64,000 bases of DNA from the NCBI GenBank assembly GCA_003194525.1, contig NBIV01000271.1, forward strand, positions 34,618 to 98,617, in the 5' to 3' direction. The notes below the pieces were generated by a model. That model worked only from the letters and a program-made list of their open reading frames with translations, had not been told where the DNA came from and made no database searches. Position numbers and translations under genes: made by a program. This DNA is from Gracilariopsis chorda. Taxonomy: Eukaryota; Rhodophyta; Florideophyceae; Gracilariales; Gracilariaceae. Shown here in pieces: positions 10,796 to 21,254 of this stretch. Every line of letters starts with the position of its first letter. Position 1 is the first letter of the stretch.

Positions 10796-10987
10796 GCGAT
10801 CATAAAGTCGCATTGCAAGAGTTGCAAAGACAGTTTTGTGTAAACCGTCACGATTCTTTAAAGCAGTAGCAGAGACAGTATCCACCCAACGAGAAATATC
10901 CTTGCGCCATTCTTGAAGATCTTTCGTGTGATCAAACATAGGCAAATCAGTCGGGTTAGAAGAACTAGACGGCTGTCCTGGGCTCAT
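10796..10987 (-). pseudogene. gag-like fragment, N-terminal part
   Basis: A minus-strand frame starting at an ATG (10987) encodes about 64 residues, with a Ser/Pro-rich start then FDHTKDLQEWRKDISRWVDT and ATLAMRLYDR. The style is that of retroelement Gag N-termini. It is cut off exactly at the Gypsy-A LTR end (10795). I cannot assign it to a specific family. The rest of the gene is not in the window. Confidence 0.45.
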
Positions 10988-11345
10988 AACTAAGCTAATT
11001 CAGAGTGCGTCGCAAGCACGAGTGCAGAGAGTAGTTGGGATACTGAATGCGCTCGGAGTCAAAGGCGAAGAATAGCGGGCACGAAACCTCCCTCCAGCTG
11101 TTGCATTCTGACGAAGAACGTCCAAAGACCCCTCGGACAAAGTTTATTCGAGCAGCGCGAGCTCCACGAGATCAGTAGCTGGCAAAGGTGCTGGGCGCGG
11201 CCACCAACGTAGGGCCTTGCAGAACGGCTTTGCACACTTGAATCAAGATGCAACCCTAAGAAAGAGACGGCTGCTGATTCTACTGTTAGGCATTCCCCTC
11301 TTCTGTTTCACGAGGTAGGAAAGGTGGGGAGGGGGTGGGGTCTCA
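10988..11345. other. Stretch without a recognisable gene
   Basis: Short frames only; none has family motifs. A G-rich run (11321-11340) precedes the ALKBH6-like fragment. Confidence 0.5.
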
Positions 11346-11861
11346 TTGAGATTCGATCTCATTCTAAGGGCCAACCACCTGCCGCTTCCACTGCAGGCGC
11401 CCTCTCGCCACTTCCCCCACAGGCGCCCTCTTGCTGCTTCCGACCCAACACCCTGCCATTCCCCGACCGCCAGTGCTGCGCCCGCCTCTTTTCCCGTGGC
11501 ATCCGCAAAGGCAGCGCCTATGTGCGCGTGTGAGCGCGCCCGTGCACAGCTCGTGCAGCCGTTTCAATATGAAACTCTGCCTGGCGTGCAATACTACGCC
11601 CATTTTGTAACCGCCACGCAGCAACAGCAATTTCTGCACCACATTAACTCGCTCCTGGTCACGTGGAAGCGACTCACCAAACGCACGCTCCTAAACTGGG
11701 GCGGTCCTCCCCATATCAAATGTATGCTGCAAACACCGTTGCCGCCCTTTCTGCATCCACTTGTCACCCAGCTCATCGCCGCGCCCGTCTTTGTACTGTC
11801 TCGTGCAGCGCCTCATCGCGCCAGCCAGTTCGGTGCACTCCGCCCTGCCCCTAAACCGTAA
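11346..11861 (+). pseudogene. ALKBH6-like dioxygenase, N-terminal fragment
   Basis: A frame of 171 codons. The first 58 residues are Pro/Ala-rich and may be noncoding or a leader; an internal ATG near 11519 could be the start. The stretch from YETLPGVQYYAHFVTATQQQ through LTKRTLLNWGGPPH to LPPFLHPLVTQL follows the pattern of AlkB-homologue proteins, closest to ALKBH6: an LPGxxY start, a helix, then LQNWGGxPHxxGM and a LPPWL-like segment. The part that would hold the iron-binding HxD...H and 2-oxoglutarate Arg is absent, because the frame drifts after residue 155 and stops. It is therefore a truncated pseudogene or the first exon of a gene whose remainder I cannot see. Family assignment is by eye only. 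Confidence 0.5.
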
Positions 11862-13921
11862 CACATTCAGCCCTGCACCGCCATAGAGAATAATATTTGG
11901 GCACGACGCAAGGATGGAAGTTTACTTGTCTACACGGGTACTGACTAAAAGTAGACGCAGATGCAGTAGAGCAAAGTTGTTCAAATTGCAACAGTTTGAC
12001 GCAAATACCAGGCCATTCAGTAGTCCACGCACATATAAAATGGGGGCCTGGGCGATAATATCGTGGACCGTGGTATACTGCATTTCCATCATGATCTCAT
12101 TTTAAGATATGCGACACAGTAATTCCTCCACAACCACTAGTATAATCATTGCATTAACCAAAGTTTCTGATGTTGGAAGGGATTTCATCGGTAACATCTT
12201 TTGAAGTAGTTTCAGGCATGACGGGATGCGTGTCCTCAGAGTCCTAAGCATTCATATCAATGAAAGGGTAGTATGAAACAGAATGATGTGACAAACTAGA
12301 ATCATATGTCATCTTGCAAATTATAGAGGTTGCAACTAACTGTGCCATCATATCGGTCTTGGAACAAGATTATTGAAGCTGAACAGTGATATCGAAGGGC
12401 AATATAAAGGCAAGAGATACCCTAAGAATGACAACGCTTTTTCTTAACTGGTTTCTATAGCAAAAAGGTGTCCCTTGACAGATTATTATGAATTCTTACT
12501 TAGAACTGTAATGCATAGCTTAAGATTATCCAACTAACCTAATTGTGTATTAAAATCCACAAGCGGTGGCTTTCAAGCCACTGTGGGCCAGATTGATTCC
12601 CCTTGCTTCGGAGACCTTTATTTTCTCTTAGAACTGTCTGCTCTTCTTTGCCTTTACTTTTAATATTCCCTAATTTCCTTCCATAACCATGCAGCTTCAT
12701 ATGTAGCTACTTTTGAGTAACTCGGCTGCATCCATCTGTTGAAATATCAGCTGGACGATTTTAAGGCTATACGACACGCATAACATCAGTTATTGGTTGT
12801 ATGTGTTATAAAATACGTTTTCATTTATATTTTGCTAGGCGTTAACTTCTCATTGCACATCTGTTGATACCATAATTCATCTTTACCGTTGCGATTGCAC
12901 AGTTGTTTTTTGTAAGTGTCTATCATTATCTTTTTGTGCCTTGCCTTATTTGAAGTGGTGCATTTTTTTCGTTCACTGCCGCAGTACCCACATTGCTATT
13001 AATCCTTTTTGGTCTACTATCTATTAGCATTGCACGTCAGTGTTGGTACTCTCGAGCTACGAATATATTTTCAAGCTAATCTTCGGCAAAAAGGGTATGG
13101 AAAGGGCTGTTGTCGTTTGGTGTTGTGAAATCGTGCAACATGACACTCACATCTACCAAGGGTGGGCGCCAGATTCTTTATTCTAATAAATGTTTTGGCA
13201 GCGAAAGACTGAAAACCTTATCCTTGCCCTGTAGGTTCCATTTAAGGAACGCCGAGTACGTGGTAAACTTAGCCCACAAGGTAGCCCTTTTAGCCTTCCT
13301 TTGATCTGTCGCGTTGCTTGTGGAGAAGGTTCCCAGTTGTACAGCGCTATTCGCATAGGTTGCATTATGCAACTTACGTATGATACACGTCTACTGTAAG
13401 TCCAATATATAGGTTTACGTGGAGAGGTTTTCTCTTGGAGCACAGTCTTGTTTCCTGGCGTTTCAGGATCTGCTGTGGCTTTGATGGCATTCGACGGCCG
13501 CTAATGTGGCCCACGCATTACGAATTCGACCATGGTGAGGCTGGCGTGCACGCAAGGCTCGTCACAGCAAATCCGCACTCCACAAACAGTCTAACTTAAT
13601 TCTGAGTTGCGCTGTAGGTTTTTAAGTGCGCACAACGCGGCCACACCCATGAGTCACCCTGTTTCTCATACCTGCTTCAGATTACAGCGTGGCGAAGGTG
13701 AACTTCTCTCCTGGTATTAACAAGCACCAGGCGTCATCTACGCAATCAGTGAAGGAGGCTTGTGTCCCACCTCATACATAAGAGCACGCGGTGGGCGCCA
13801 CTTATGTACATAGCCGTATTCACCAAATTGCCGAAACCGCTTGGCGTCGATCTTCTCCACAGTCTGCAACACTGCTGCAGCCTATCAAGCCTTTTCGCAA
13901 CCCACCCTGTATTGACTTGCA
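11862..13921. other. Gene-poor AT-rich stretch
   Basis: Only short frames without family motifs. A small hairpin (GTGGCTT-TC-AAGCCAC, flanked by CCACA/TGTGG) lies near 12559-12588. I see no RNA gene or transposon that I can name. The last 150 bp are upstream sequence of SCR1. Confidence 0.45.
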
Positions 13922-14542
13922 ATGCAGTACACCATGATTGCGCTCGTGCTTCTCGCTTGCTTTATCTCTCTGGTGTCATCCACGATTGTGCAACCCACCT
14001 CCGAACCCGCTCTACCCAGCTCACCCGACCCCGATGTTGAAGAATCGCCGCAGCCTTTTCCACTAACGCCCGCTCTGCCGTTGGAAGCGCCAAAACCACC
14101 CGTGGTGCCCACTCCTCAATTCCTCACATTTGTTGAACCACCATCACCATCGCCGGAACCAGACACTACGTTGCTAATCACATGCCGGGATGGCTCCTGT
14201 CGTGGCGACGGACGAATGTTTAGTTGTAGCGATGAGAACGGTAGTGTGAGGCCGAGAAGAGGTCGCGCAACTCTACTGCTCACTCGGGAAGTGTCTCGCT
14301 TTCAGATCGACTCTCAGTATCGCGCAACTGTTCCGTCTCTTTTCATTGACTGGGGTTTCCTATGGTTCATTCCGTGGCGATCCACGAAGAACGATGTTAA
14401 CGGTGGTGTGTCTTGTGGTGAGGTAATGGCGTTTGGCACTCCGTTTGGATTCTCACCTAGATCTGGGAGCTGCTGCAATGCGTGTAGCTTTGCACGCCGG
14501 AGATCAGGACCACCCAGCCTACTTTGTTGCGGTAGGTGTTAA
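13922..14542 (+). CDS. SCR1: secreted 10-Cys protein, novel family
   Basis: 206 residues, no recognised domain. An N-terminal signal peptide (MQYTMIALVLLACFISLVSS; a second Met at codon 5 is an alternative start) is followed by a Pro/Glu-rich spacer to about residue 80. The core has LLITCRDGSCR, MFSC, QYRATVP, FIPWRST and GGVSCG. The C-terminus is GSCCNACS, 12 residues, LCCGRC and stop. The mature protein has ten cysteines in the order C-C-C-C-CC-C-CC-C, suggesting up to five disulfides and an extracellular role. SCR4 matches along the whole core, and SCR2 has the same ten-Cys order. A single exon with an ATG start is assumed. Small secreted Cys-rich proteins are often effectors or wall/defence proteins, but no function can be read here. 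Confidence 0.72.
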   Translation: MQYTMIALVLLACFISLVSSTIVQPTSEPALPSSPDPDVEESPQPFPLTPALPLEAPKPPVVPTPQFLTFVEPPSPSPEPDTTLLITCRDGSCRGDGRMFSCSDENGSVRPRRGRATLLLTREVSRFQIDSQYRATVPSLFIDWGFLWFIPWRSTKNDVNGGVSCGEVMAFGTPFGFSPRSGSCCNACSFARRRSGPPSLLCCGRC

Positions 14543-16972
14543 AGGTCAACCTGTCACCAAGCGCGTACACAACGATCGTACAAAAGTGCGCGAGAGATGG
14601 GCGAGCCGATGGATACGACGCAGGTAGGACCCTCGCATTCCGCACAGATGCGCGGCGGTGATAGTTATTTGGCTCAGAGGGTTTGCTTCTGGCACGCCAC
14701 GTGAGCTCATAAGTGAGCACGACGTGACCCGTGCTGTCTCGAGCTGCGACCTAATGGGTACATGTAACCTAGGTATTCGTTCTAAACTTCTAGAGAGTAC
14801 AGCGAACACGTAAACAGTTGCTGAGTTGTGTCTCCAAATCTGTGACTCTAGTAGCAATGGTGTGCCCAACGTAGCGCAGCGTTCGTCTCGTCGTGGGTGT
14901 GACTGGACTGGGCTTAGGCAAACGACCGATAGCTCCGGGGCAAGTTAACTATGAAGGGTATCGAGACAATGTACTTCGCGTTCGCAATAGAGAACCCGAG
15001 GGCAAACGCTAGGACTCTTGGAGTTACTGCTAGCGAGAGGGTCGGGCGGCACGATGGAAGGCTGGAGTCACGGTTTACTGTGGTAGCTGTCTTAGAAGTC
15101 ATCTCCGCTCCCATCGCCGTCGTACTGTACAGCGAGTTTCAAGCCGAGCGGTGTACGTACGAAGATTAAAGGTATAAAACTCCATATTCTACCGTTCGGT
15201 AGGCTACCAGTTGGCGCAACACGGTAAGCTATGCGGCAAACAATTAGTTGAGGTCACGTGCTGAGCTAAACCTAACCGGTTTTTCTGTTTTTCAAGGCAG
15301 ATCATCGACGAGATAGTTTACAGGTAACCCTTACCCTTGGTAATTTGCAGGTATGGATAATCCTTTGAAGTATTGGGGGTGTTGCACTGACAGTGCTACC
15401 AGGAGCTACCACGGCAGCAAAGGAACCAAGGGCACCAACGGTAGCTACCAACGGTGCCCGCGCGTTTTTGTGGAAAGTAGCAGGCTAGTTGGGCGCCGAC
15501 TTGGGCTATGAAGGTCGACGTGGACCAGTGACCACGCCACTGCTCTGTAGCCATAAATTCTTGACATTGTCACCAACCTTGGGACATCAATTCAGACCAA
15601 TCTTTTGATGCCACGTGGTCAGCATGCTTGCAGAAATCTTGACTTTCTAGGATTTCTACCCCGAGCCCCCCCCCTCCGCTCCGTCAGTCGATGGGTAACT
15701 TCGTCTTTTTCTTGTTGAAGGAAACGCAATGACTGTATTCTCCCCGTCATTCCATCAGGCCGCCAATTCTCGCACTAAAACGTGGAGAAGGCACTACCAC
15801 CCATCTCACACGCCCATTTCGTATTTCACAGAGCCACTATGCTTCGCTGCACGTCTCGTTAGCAGCATCGTTTGAAAACCTCCAGCATGAAAGAATTTCC
15901 AATCCTTTTGCCTTAGCTGAGCTACAATATCTTCGGTAAGATACCAGTATCTACTGGTTTCTCCGGCCTCACTGCCCGGTTGATTTGCCAACATTGCTTC
16001 CAATTCAAGTGGCGCATTGTTGGATGAAATGTTTTACTACTCCACCGCAGCGCGAGCCTCTTCTATTCTCCGTGCCACGGATGCGAGGATCTCTTCTCAT
16101 TGTTGTCATCCAATATGCTAACAAATCTAGACTCCTCATAAAGGGAAAAGGTCACGGTATGAGAGTACCAAGCAAAGCCATAGGGATCTACCGCATTGGC
16201 GAAGGCAACTCTTAGATTGCTTATTCGGTATTAGGGATATACCGAATTAGCAAATGGGACGGCTACCCTAAGATTTTGCTTATTCGGTATATCTCTATAA
16301 CCTTGGTTGGTACTGCCGTAGCAACGGTGGATAGGCCACCCTTCTAATGTGAAGTTATGTTGTTGAGGTTTGCCACTATGATTCTGCCGTTTCCTTTCTT
16401 GCTTGTGTGAGCTTTGTTTCTCCAAACTTCTGAAGATTGTTGTGACAAGCAGCTTGTAAGTACTCAACGAACTATTGTTTTCACTTTCTCAGCACCAGTT
16501 ACAATAGCCATTCCGCACCACCCATACTTCCCGGAGGACAGACTCTTCAAAAAGAAACAGCGCAAAGTATACGAGTCAAACCAATTGCGCACTGTCTACC
16601 AGTTAACAGCCACATTGTTGCATTACTAAATTTAGTTCAAACCCTTCGTACTTTCTAGTACAACTCTCTTGCCATTGAACATCGCACCAGATCTGGCTGG
16701 ACAGCGTATAGAAATGACCATTTCTCTGGAGTAGGCATGTTTCTGGATGACAGCTTCTCTGATAAACGGGTGAGACGTCCGGAAGTGCTTCTAGAGTCGC
16801 AACTTGAGTGGGGCTTAAACGATACATATCGATACGAGTGGCGTAGGAAAGCGCGGTCAAGAAAGGAAAAAGTATCTTCAAGGGAAACTGAACAGATAGA
16901 TACTTAAGTAGAGATGCATCCGGCAGAGGCATCACCAACATCTCAAGTCGCAACTCCCATTCAGAGATTACA
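14543..16972. other. Intergenic stretch between SCR1 and SCR2
   Basis: No convincing gene. Short frames at 14951-15169 and 15985-16215 lack motifs. A minus-strand frame covering 16603-17274 overlaps SCR2 and is treated as a shadow. A strong hairpin occurs at 15430-15459. Around 16190-16300 a short block with CTTATTCGGTAT occurs twice in direct orientation. Confidence 0.45.
15430..15459. repeat. Nested palindromic hairpin
   Basis: GGGCACC and GGTGCCC pair as outer arms, with the inner perfect 10-bp palindrome GGTAGCTACC, separated by AAC on each side. It could form a cruciform or RNA hairpin; no function is known. Confidence 0.6.
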
Positions 16973-17437
16973 ATGAATTCTTTCAAGATCGTACTCGCCC
17001 TGTTCGTCGTCGTGTTCTCCGCAATCAGCCCACCGACGAAAGCAGAGGACGAAGCACCGCTTCTGCTCACATGCGAAGCAGGCTCTTCAACCTGCATGGC
17101 CCCAGGTCGATTCCCACGCACTTTCACTTGTAGCCGTGGCGGCCGAACAATTCGGGCCCCGCGCCAACGGGCGCTTCTCTTCGTTGTAACTAGCGCCCCG
17201 GGTTTCGGCTTCGACGTTTTGTTTCGGACCAGCGTTTGGCAAAGAGGCCTGCGAAGAAATCGGAAGACATTCAATGTGGAGTGGCGACGAGTGCGCCGAG
17301 AAAACGAGTTGCTTTGCCTTGAATTTGGCGCGCTCGGTGAACCTTTTTCAGGCAGAAGATGCTGTGAAGCGTGCTCCGCTCTTGAGGCATTCCGAAGGGG
17401 AATGCCATCTGGTTTGCTTTGCTGTCCGTTATGTTAG
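16973..17437 (+). CDS. SCR2: secreted 10-Cys protein, same family
   Basis: 154 residues. The signal peptide MNSFKIVLALFVVVFSAISP ends near PTKA/EDE, a good signal-peptidase site. Unlike SCR1 and SCR3 it has no Pro-rich spacer; the core starts directly with APLLLTCEAGSSTC. It is Arg-rich and basic in the middle. The tail is RRCCEACS, 14 residues, LCCPLC and stop. The ten mature cysteines follow the same order as SCR1 and SCR4, although sequence between them is strongly diverged (only LLxTC, FxCS and the tail are shared). The gene lies 2.4 kb downstream of SCR1 on the same strand. Function unknown. Confidence 0.7.
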   Translation: MNSFKIVLALFVVVFSAISPPTKAEDEAPLLLTCEAGSSTCMAPGRFPRTFTCSRGGRTIRAPRQRALLFVVTSAPGFGFDVLFRTSVWQRGLRRNRKTFNVEWRRVRRENELLCLEFGALGEPFSGRRCCEACSALEAFRRGMPSGLLCCPLC

Positions 17438-18157
17438 AAGGTACTGGAGAGGTGGTTATGTATACGAACAGGGCCGATCAGACAAAAGTTCAATAGAATT
17501 CGGCCATGCACGGGCCGAAACCCAGTTTGTATTGACTTTTGACGTTATTCCGTAACTTCCAACAACTCTCACCGCAGCGGCACTCAAGAGCCGCGCACTA
17601 TACATCGCGGAAGGACGTCTGAGAAGGGAACTCAGTGCAGTAACATACGTAGAATGACTTTTGACATTGAGAACCCTTTACCCTCAACAGAATCATAGTG
17701 ACACATCAACTCTTGTTGTTCGAAAATTGGGGGGTATGTTATACTCCCCGGCGTATAAACAAGCCATATTTCGGCGCGGCACAAGTTCATTACTCTTTTG
17801 CACGTTCAGCAGCTCTGCGTCCCAAGAAGAGCGGCCAGAACTTAAATGGAGAGTTGGTGAGTGCTTGCTAAATCGCTCACTCGCCCAGGTATTTCTGATG
17901 GTTAAAACTACACTCGCAGCTGTGCCAATAATCGCTCTTCGTAAGGAACTATCGGAGAAACTTAAAGGCCTTTCCGGACAAAAACGCCTTTCTTTTTTAT
18001 GTACGTGGTCAGCGTCCTTCTTGTTGCGTTATGAGAAGTATTGGTCACCAGTATCGGGAGCAGTCCGGAGCTCGCCAACTCTGGTGGGGATGCGCATATG
18101 GCTACTGTACTATAGCTTGAGCTTATGGATCGCCGATCCATAGCCACCCACGATCTA
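17438..18157. other. Stretch upstream of Copia-1
   Basis: A 160-codon frame (17661-18143) is present but has no family motif, no signal peptide and no paralogue here; I do not call it a gene. Confidence 0.4.
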
Positions 18158-18355
18158 TGTTGTAGACAACATTATTGTGAGAAGCAGAATTAGAGAGAGT
18201 TGCATTGTAATTCTCTAAATTACAATGCAACTCCGAATTGAGACTGCATTCATTACTCTCCTTTAATTAGGATAACAAAAAATTAGAAGATAGAGTCTAT
18301 AAAGGGGCGGCCGGCGGCGCAGTCTGTGCTTTCGGCCGGCCAAACACTTCTTCAC
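18158..18355 (+). repeat. 5' LTR of Copia-1
   Basis: TGTTGTAG...TTCTTCACA, 198 bp, aligned end to end with 24328-24525. It contains the inverted pair TTGCATTGTAATT/AATTACAATGCAA and a GC block GGCCGGCGGCGCAGTC. It is followed at once by TGGTCGCATTG, a possible primer binding site starting with TGG. Confidence 0.85.
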
Positions 18356-19479
18356 ATGGTCGCATTGCCCACCCACCCCTCGACCGCAACTCCCCCGGAA
18401 CCAACCCTCCTTCCACGTCTAGCCCCCCCTCACCCCCACCACCGCCACTCAAAAACCTTTTTTCCCGACATCGACCGCGTATTTTTCTCCTCAAAGAAGC
18501 TAAACACCGTGCATCTCATTCTTTGCAATCTCTTTGGATACTGTGGAATTCATTTTTGGACTCGAAGCCTACAACCTCATTTTGCTCACACTACTCAGAT
18601 TTCCAACTTTTATTTCTACCTTCGACATCCAACCATCACTTCCAACCTTAGGCTAAGCAACTGGCAAGCCGACTACCGGCACGGGAATCGATTGGGCACT
18701 TGAAGTAATCATTAGGATTTGATATCACACTGGATAACTGGCTCACCTGAAGTGTGCTCTTTCTACCTTTGGTGACACGGTGTGTCGTCGTTCGGCCCGA
18801 GCTGTTCAATAAGCCTTATTCTTAACTAACCAACGAACCTGCGCTCGAGTCTCGGAAGGAACTAGAAGGTACCAACTAGTGAAAACTTATGTTTAGTTAG
18901 TAACCTCCCTTGGACGTTCCGTAGAGACTAAACGCACCTCGCTTATGTTCATGCAGAGTTTGGCGGACTGCAGAAAGTTGTGACTCACTGGGAGAGAGTA
19001 GCCCGGGTCCAGAGGTCAAACCTCTAGGGTAGCAGAGGTAGTTTCTCCTGTCACTGCGCCCAAACAAAAGAAGACTAACAAAAAGAACCTCGCTAGCTAG
19101 AGGTCAAACAGAATAGCAAGAGGAACCCCACTAGCTAGAGGTGAAGCAGACTAATAAAAGAAACCTCGCTAACCCGAGTTCATCACCCTCCTTTCAGTCT
19201 TAACCCAAACAGATGAGTGGAAGTAGAGAATAAGGCAAGATAACAATCCCACGCCTTAAGGGATCCGCGGACTATTACATATGGAGAATATATATTCGAG
19301 ATATAATAAACGCTGACCAAGTTCTCTTTGTAATAACGGAGGCCCTCCCATTCGAAAGTGAGAGCTCTGCCTAAGCTCGTTGCGGATGGCACGACGCGGA
19401 TAGAAAAGAACGATCACATACTGTGCAGAACCTTGGCATTCAGCCAATTGTTTCCGTTTCAGACCTTCTTGGAAGAACC
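18356..19479 (+). other. Copia-1 5' leader
   Basis: C-rich then mixed sequence between the 5' LTR and gag. Near 19080-19170 a short block with AACCTCGCTAGCTAGAGGT is repeated with small changes (AAACCTCGCTAAC, ACCCCACTAGCTAGAGGT). No ORF of note. Confidence 0.5.
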
Positions 19480-20362
19480 CAATGTTCTGCATTAGATGTT
19501 TGGAACAAGCTTGAGACTATGTAAAAAAAGGACAATATTCAAACGAAAATGAATCTTCAACAAAGTCTCAAAAGTCTTGTGTTCAAGGATGATGGGAACA
19601 TTCTCGAAAATCTTCATGAAATGGAAACAATATTCCTTGAGCTCGCTCTTCTCGGAGATCCATTATCCAACAAGGAGCGAACAGCTTGTTTATTGAGAAC
19701 CTTACCAGACTCGTTAATGGCAATCACATTACTTGCAGATGCCAATAACATGGAACACGCCCAGGTGGTTTCGTTGATAAGATCTGAAATGGATCGCCGT
19801 AAAAATCGTGATTCCACTAGTACCATCAAAACCGCTGGTATAAAAAGAGGTTCCCAATACCCCCATATGGCTGCGCGGAAGTCCAAGACCGCAATTGTAA
19901 AACTGAGTAAGAGATCCAGAACGGTTCGAGGCTGGCATTGTGGAAGACCCGGCCACATTCGATCCGAGTGTCGTTTGAGAAAACATTCCAAACCAAACGA
20001 GAATTACCGGAAACGATCTTTTAACCAAATACGTAATAGCAACTTCAGATCGAAGGAATGGGACTCCAACGGTAGAAATTACAGCAAGACCAACCCGGAT
20101 ACACAGAACACCGAGCCTCGTGGGTTTGTTGCGATAACACAGGCAAAGCTATCTGTTCACGAACATGAGGCAGTTACATGGCTGGAATGCGGCGCCAGTC
20201 ATGTTTTTGTTAACGATAGAACCCTCTTCTTGGATAATAAAGCGGTGGAGAATCAATCAGTGCGTACATGCGACAGAGAGTCTGAGATAAGAGGGACAGG
20301 AACGATCATGCTGCCTTTGGGAGATGGAATATATTTACCAGCAAAAAACACTCCCTCATTTG
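19480..20362 (+). pseudogene. gag: Copia-1 gag and start of protease
   Basis: Gag of the Copia (UBN2/Retrotran_gag) type. The frame begins before the first open ATG (19549): upstream codons read SALDVWNKLETM then a TAA at 19522-19524, where intact relatives continue into KKDNIQTKM. A zinc knuckle, WHCGRPGHIRSEC, lacks its first Cys (Gly instead). The protease follows: the catalytic D-[ST]-G-A reads ECGAS (GAA codon near 20185), so the essential Asp is Glu. The frame is then cut by the solo LTR at 20363 and resumes in the same frame at 21255. Defects: nonsense codon, incomplete knuckle, altered protease and LTR insertion. Confidence 0.85.
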
Positions 20363-21254
20363 TGAAGTGCAACCCTGTTGAGGGAGGTTTCCATGGACTT
20401 GGTGTTTTTGCCCCTTTCGCGTGTTTATGATTGTTACCGCCATTAGCGGGTGTCTCAGCCCTCAGCGGATCCGCACTGTGCATCAGGTGCAAACATGTGC
20501 ATGTGCCGTGTGCCGCCCAAGGCGTGAGTGGACAACGTGTGACACGGATAGTCAAGAGGAGGTTGGCACCACAGTGTGGACATTTAGTTAACTTATATTT
20601 ATTATTTATAATTTATCTACGCTACAGTAGGGAGATTACTACACTATATAGTGGCTCAGCGACCCCGCCCTGACACTGAGTAAACTTCCCCAGCCAGGGG
20701 TTCTTGGCTCTAAGTCTTTTCCGCTTTCGCGAGTCTTCTACACTCCTCGGAGGTAAATCCGCGTTACTAACGGTAGACCTATCCCCCCTGCGTCACTAGG
20801 AGTATCACCACCTTGGGCGTTTGTCACTTAATTCACCACCGCCGTGTTCTCACCCCTGTACAGGGTTCCTTTGTACCTTTTTCCGTGGTCCCGTTGGCCC
20901 ACACCCCTGTCGCCCCCAATCGGGCATCCCCCGTATTTCCCTTACCCCACTCTCGTGGTTTCTACCCCTTTGTGTGGTTGCTCGTCACCGCTGACGCGTG
21001 TCTCTCGTGCCAGTATCCCGTGACGTCTTCCCCCACTTACGTGGACTCGTACTCCTTGGAAGGGCTGTTTTCCCATTCGTGGTGATCCTAATCCTACCGT
21101 TTCAACTCTCCCCGCTTGGCGTGAGGGTAAGCCTCGGCTTTACAACCCCACTTCGTCGTGCTCATCCGGAGAGGCTCCGTTCGCTGTGTTACCCTCCAAA
21201 GGGGAAGATCCGAACGTCTTCGTGTGTTGTCCCGCTTGCGGGTATTGCACTACA
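20363..21254 (+). repeat. Solo LTR (LTR-B family) inserted in Copia-1
   Basis: Starts TGAAGTGCAAC and ends TTGCACTACA, 892 bp, flanked by a perfect 5-bp duplication ATTTG (20358-20362 and 21255-21259). The related LTRs at 57626 and 60172 share its ends and inner blocks. A solo LTR is left when an LTR element recombines between its two LTRs. LTR plus one duplicate is 897 bp, a multiple of three, so the Copia frame is the same on both sides, but stops inside the LTR end translation. Confidence 0.92.

Noticed and set aside
12559-12588. Small hairpin RNA gene
   Set aside because: Only a 7-bp stem with a bulged extension; no promoter or conservation to support it.
16603-17274. 223-codon minus-strand frame overlapping SCR2
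   Set aside because: No motif or homologue; it lies opposite a better-supported gene with signal peptide and conserved cysteines.
17661-18143. 160-codon frame upstream of Copia-1
   Set aside because: No recognisable domain, signal or paralogue; composition does not stand out.
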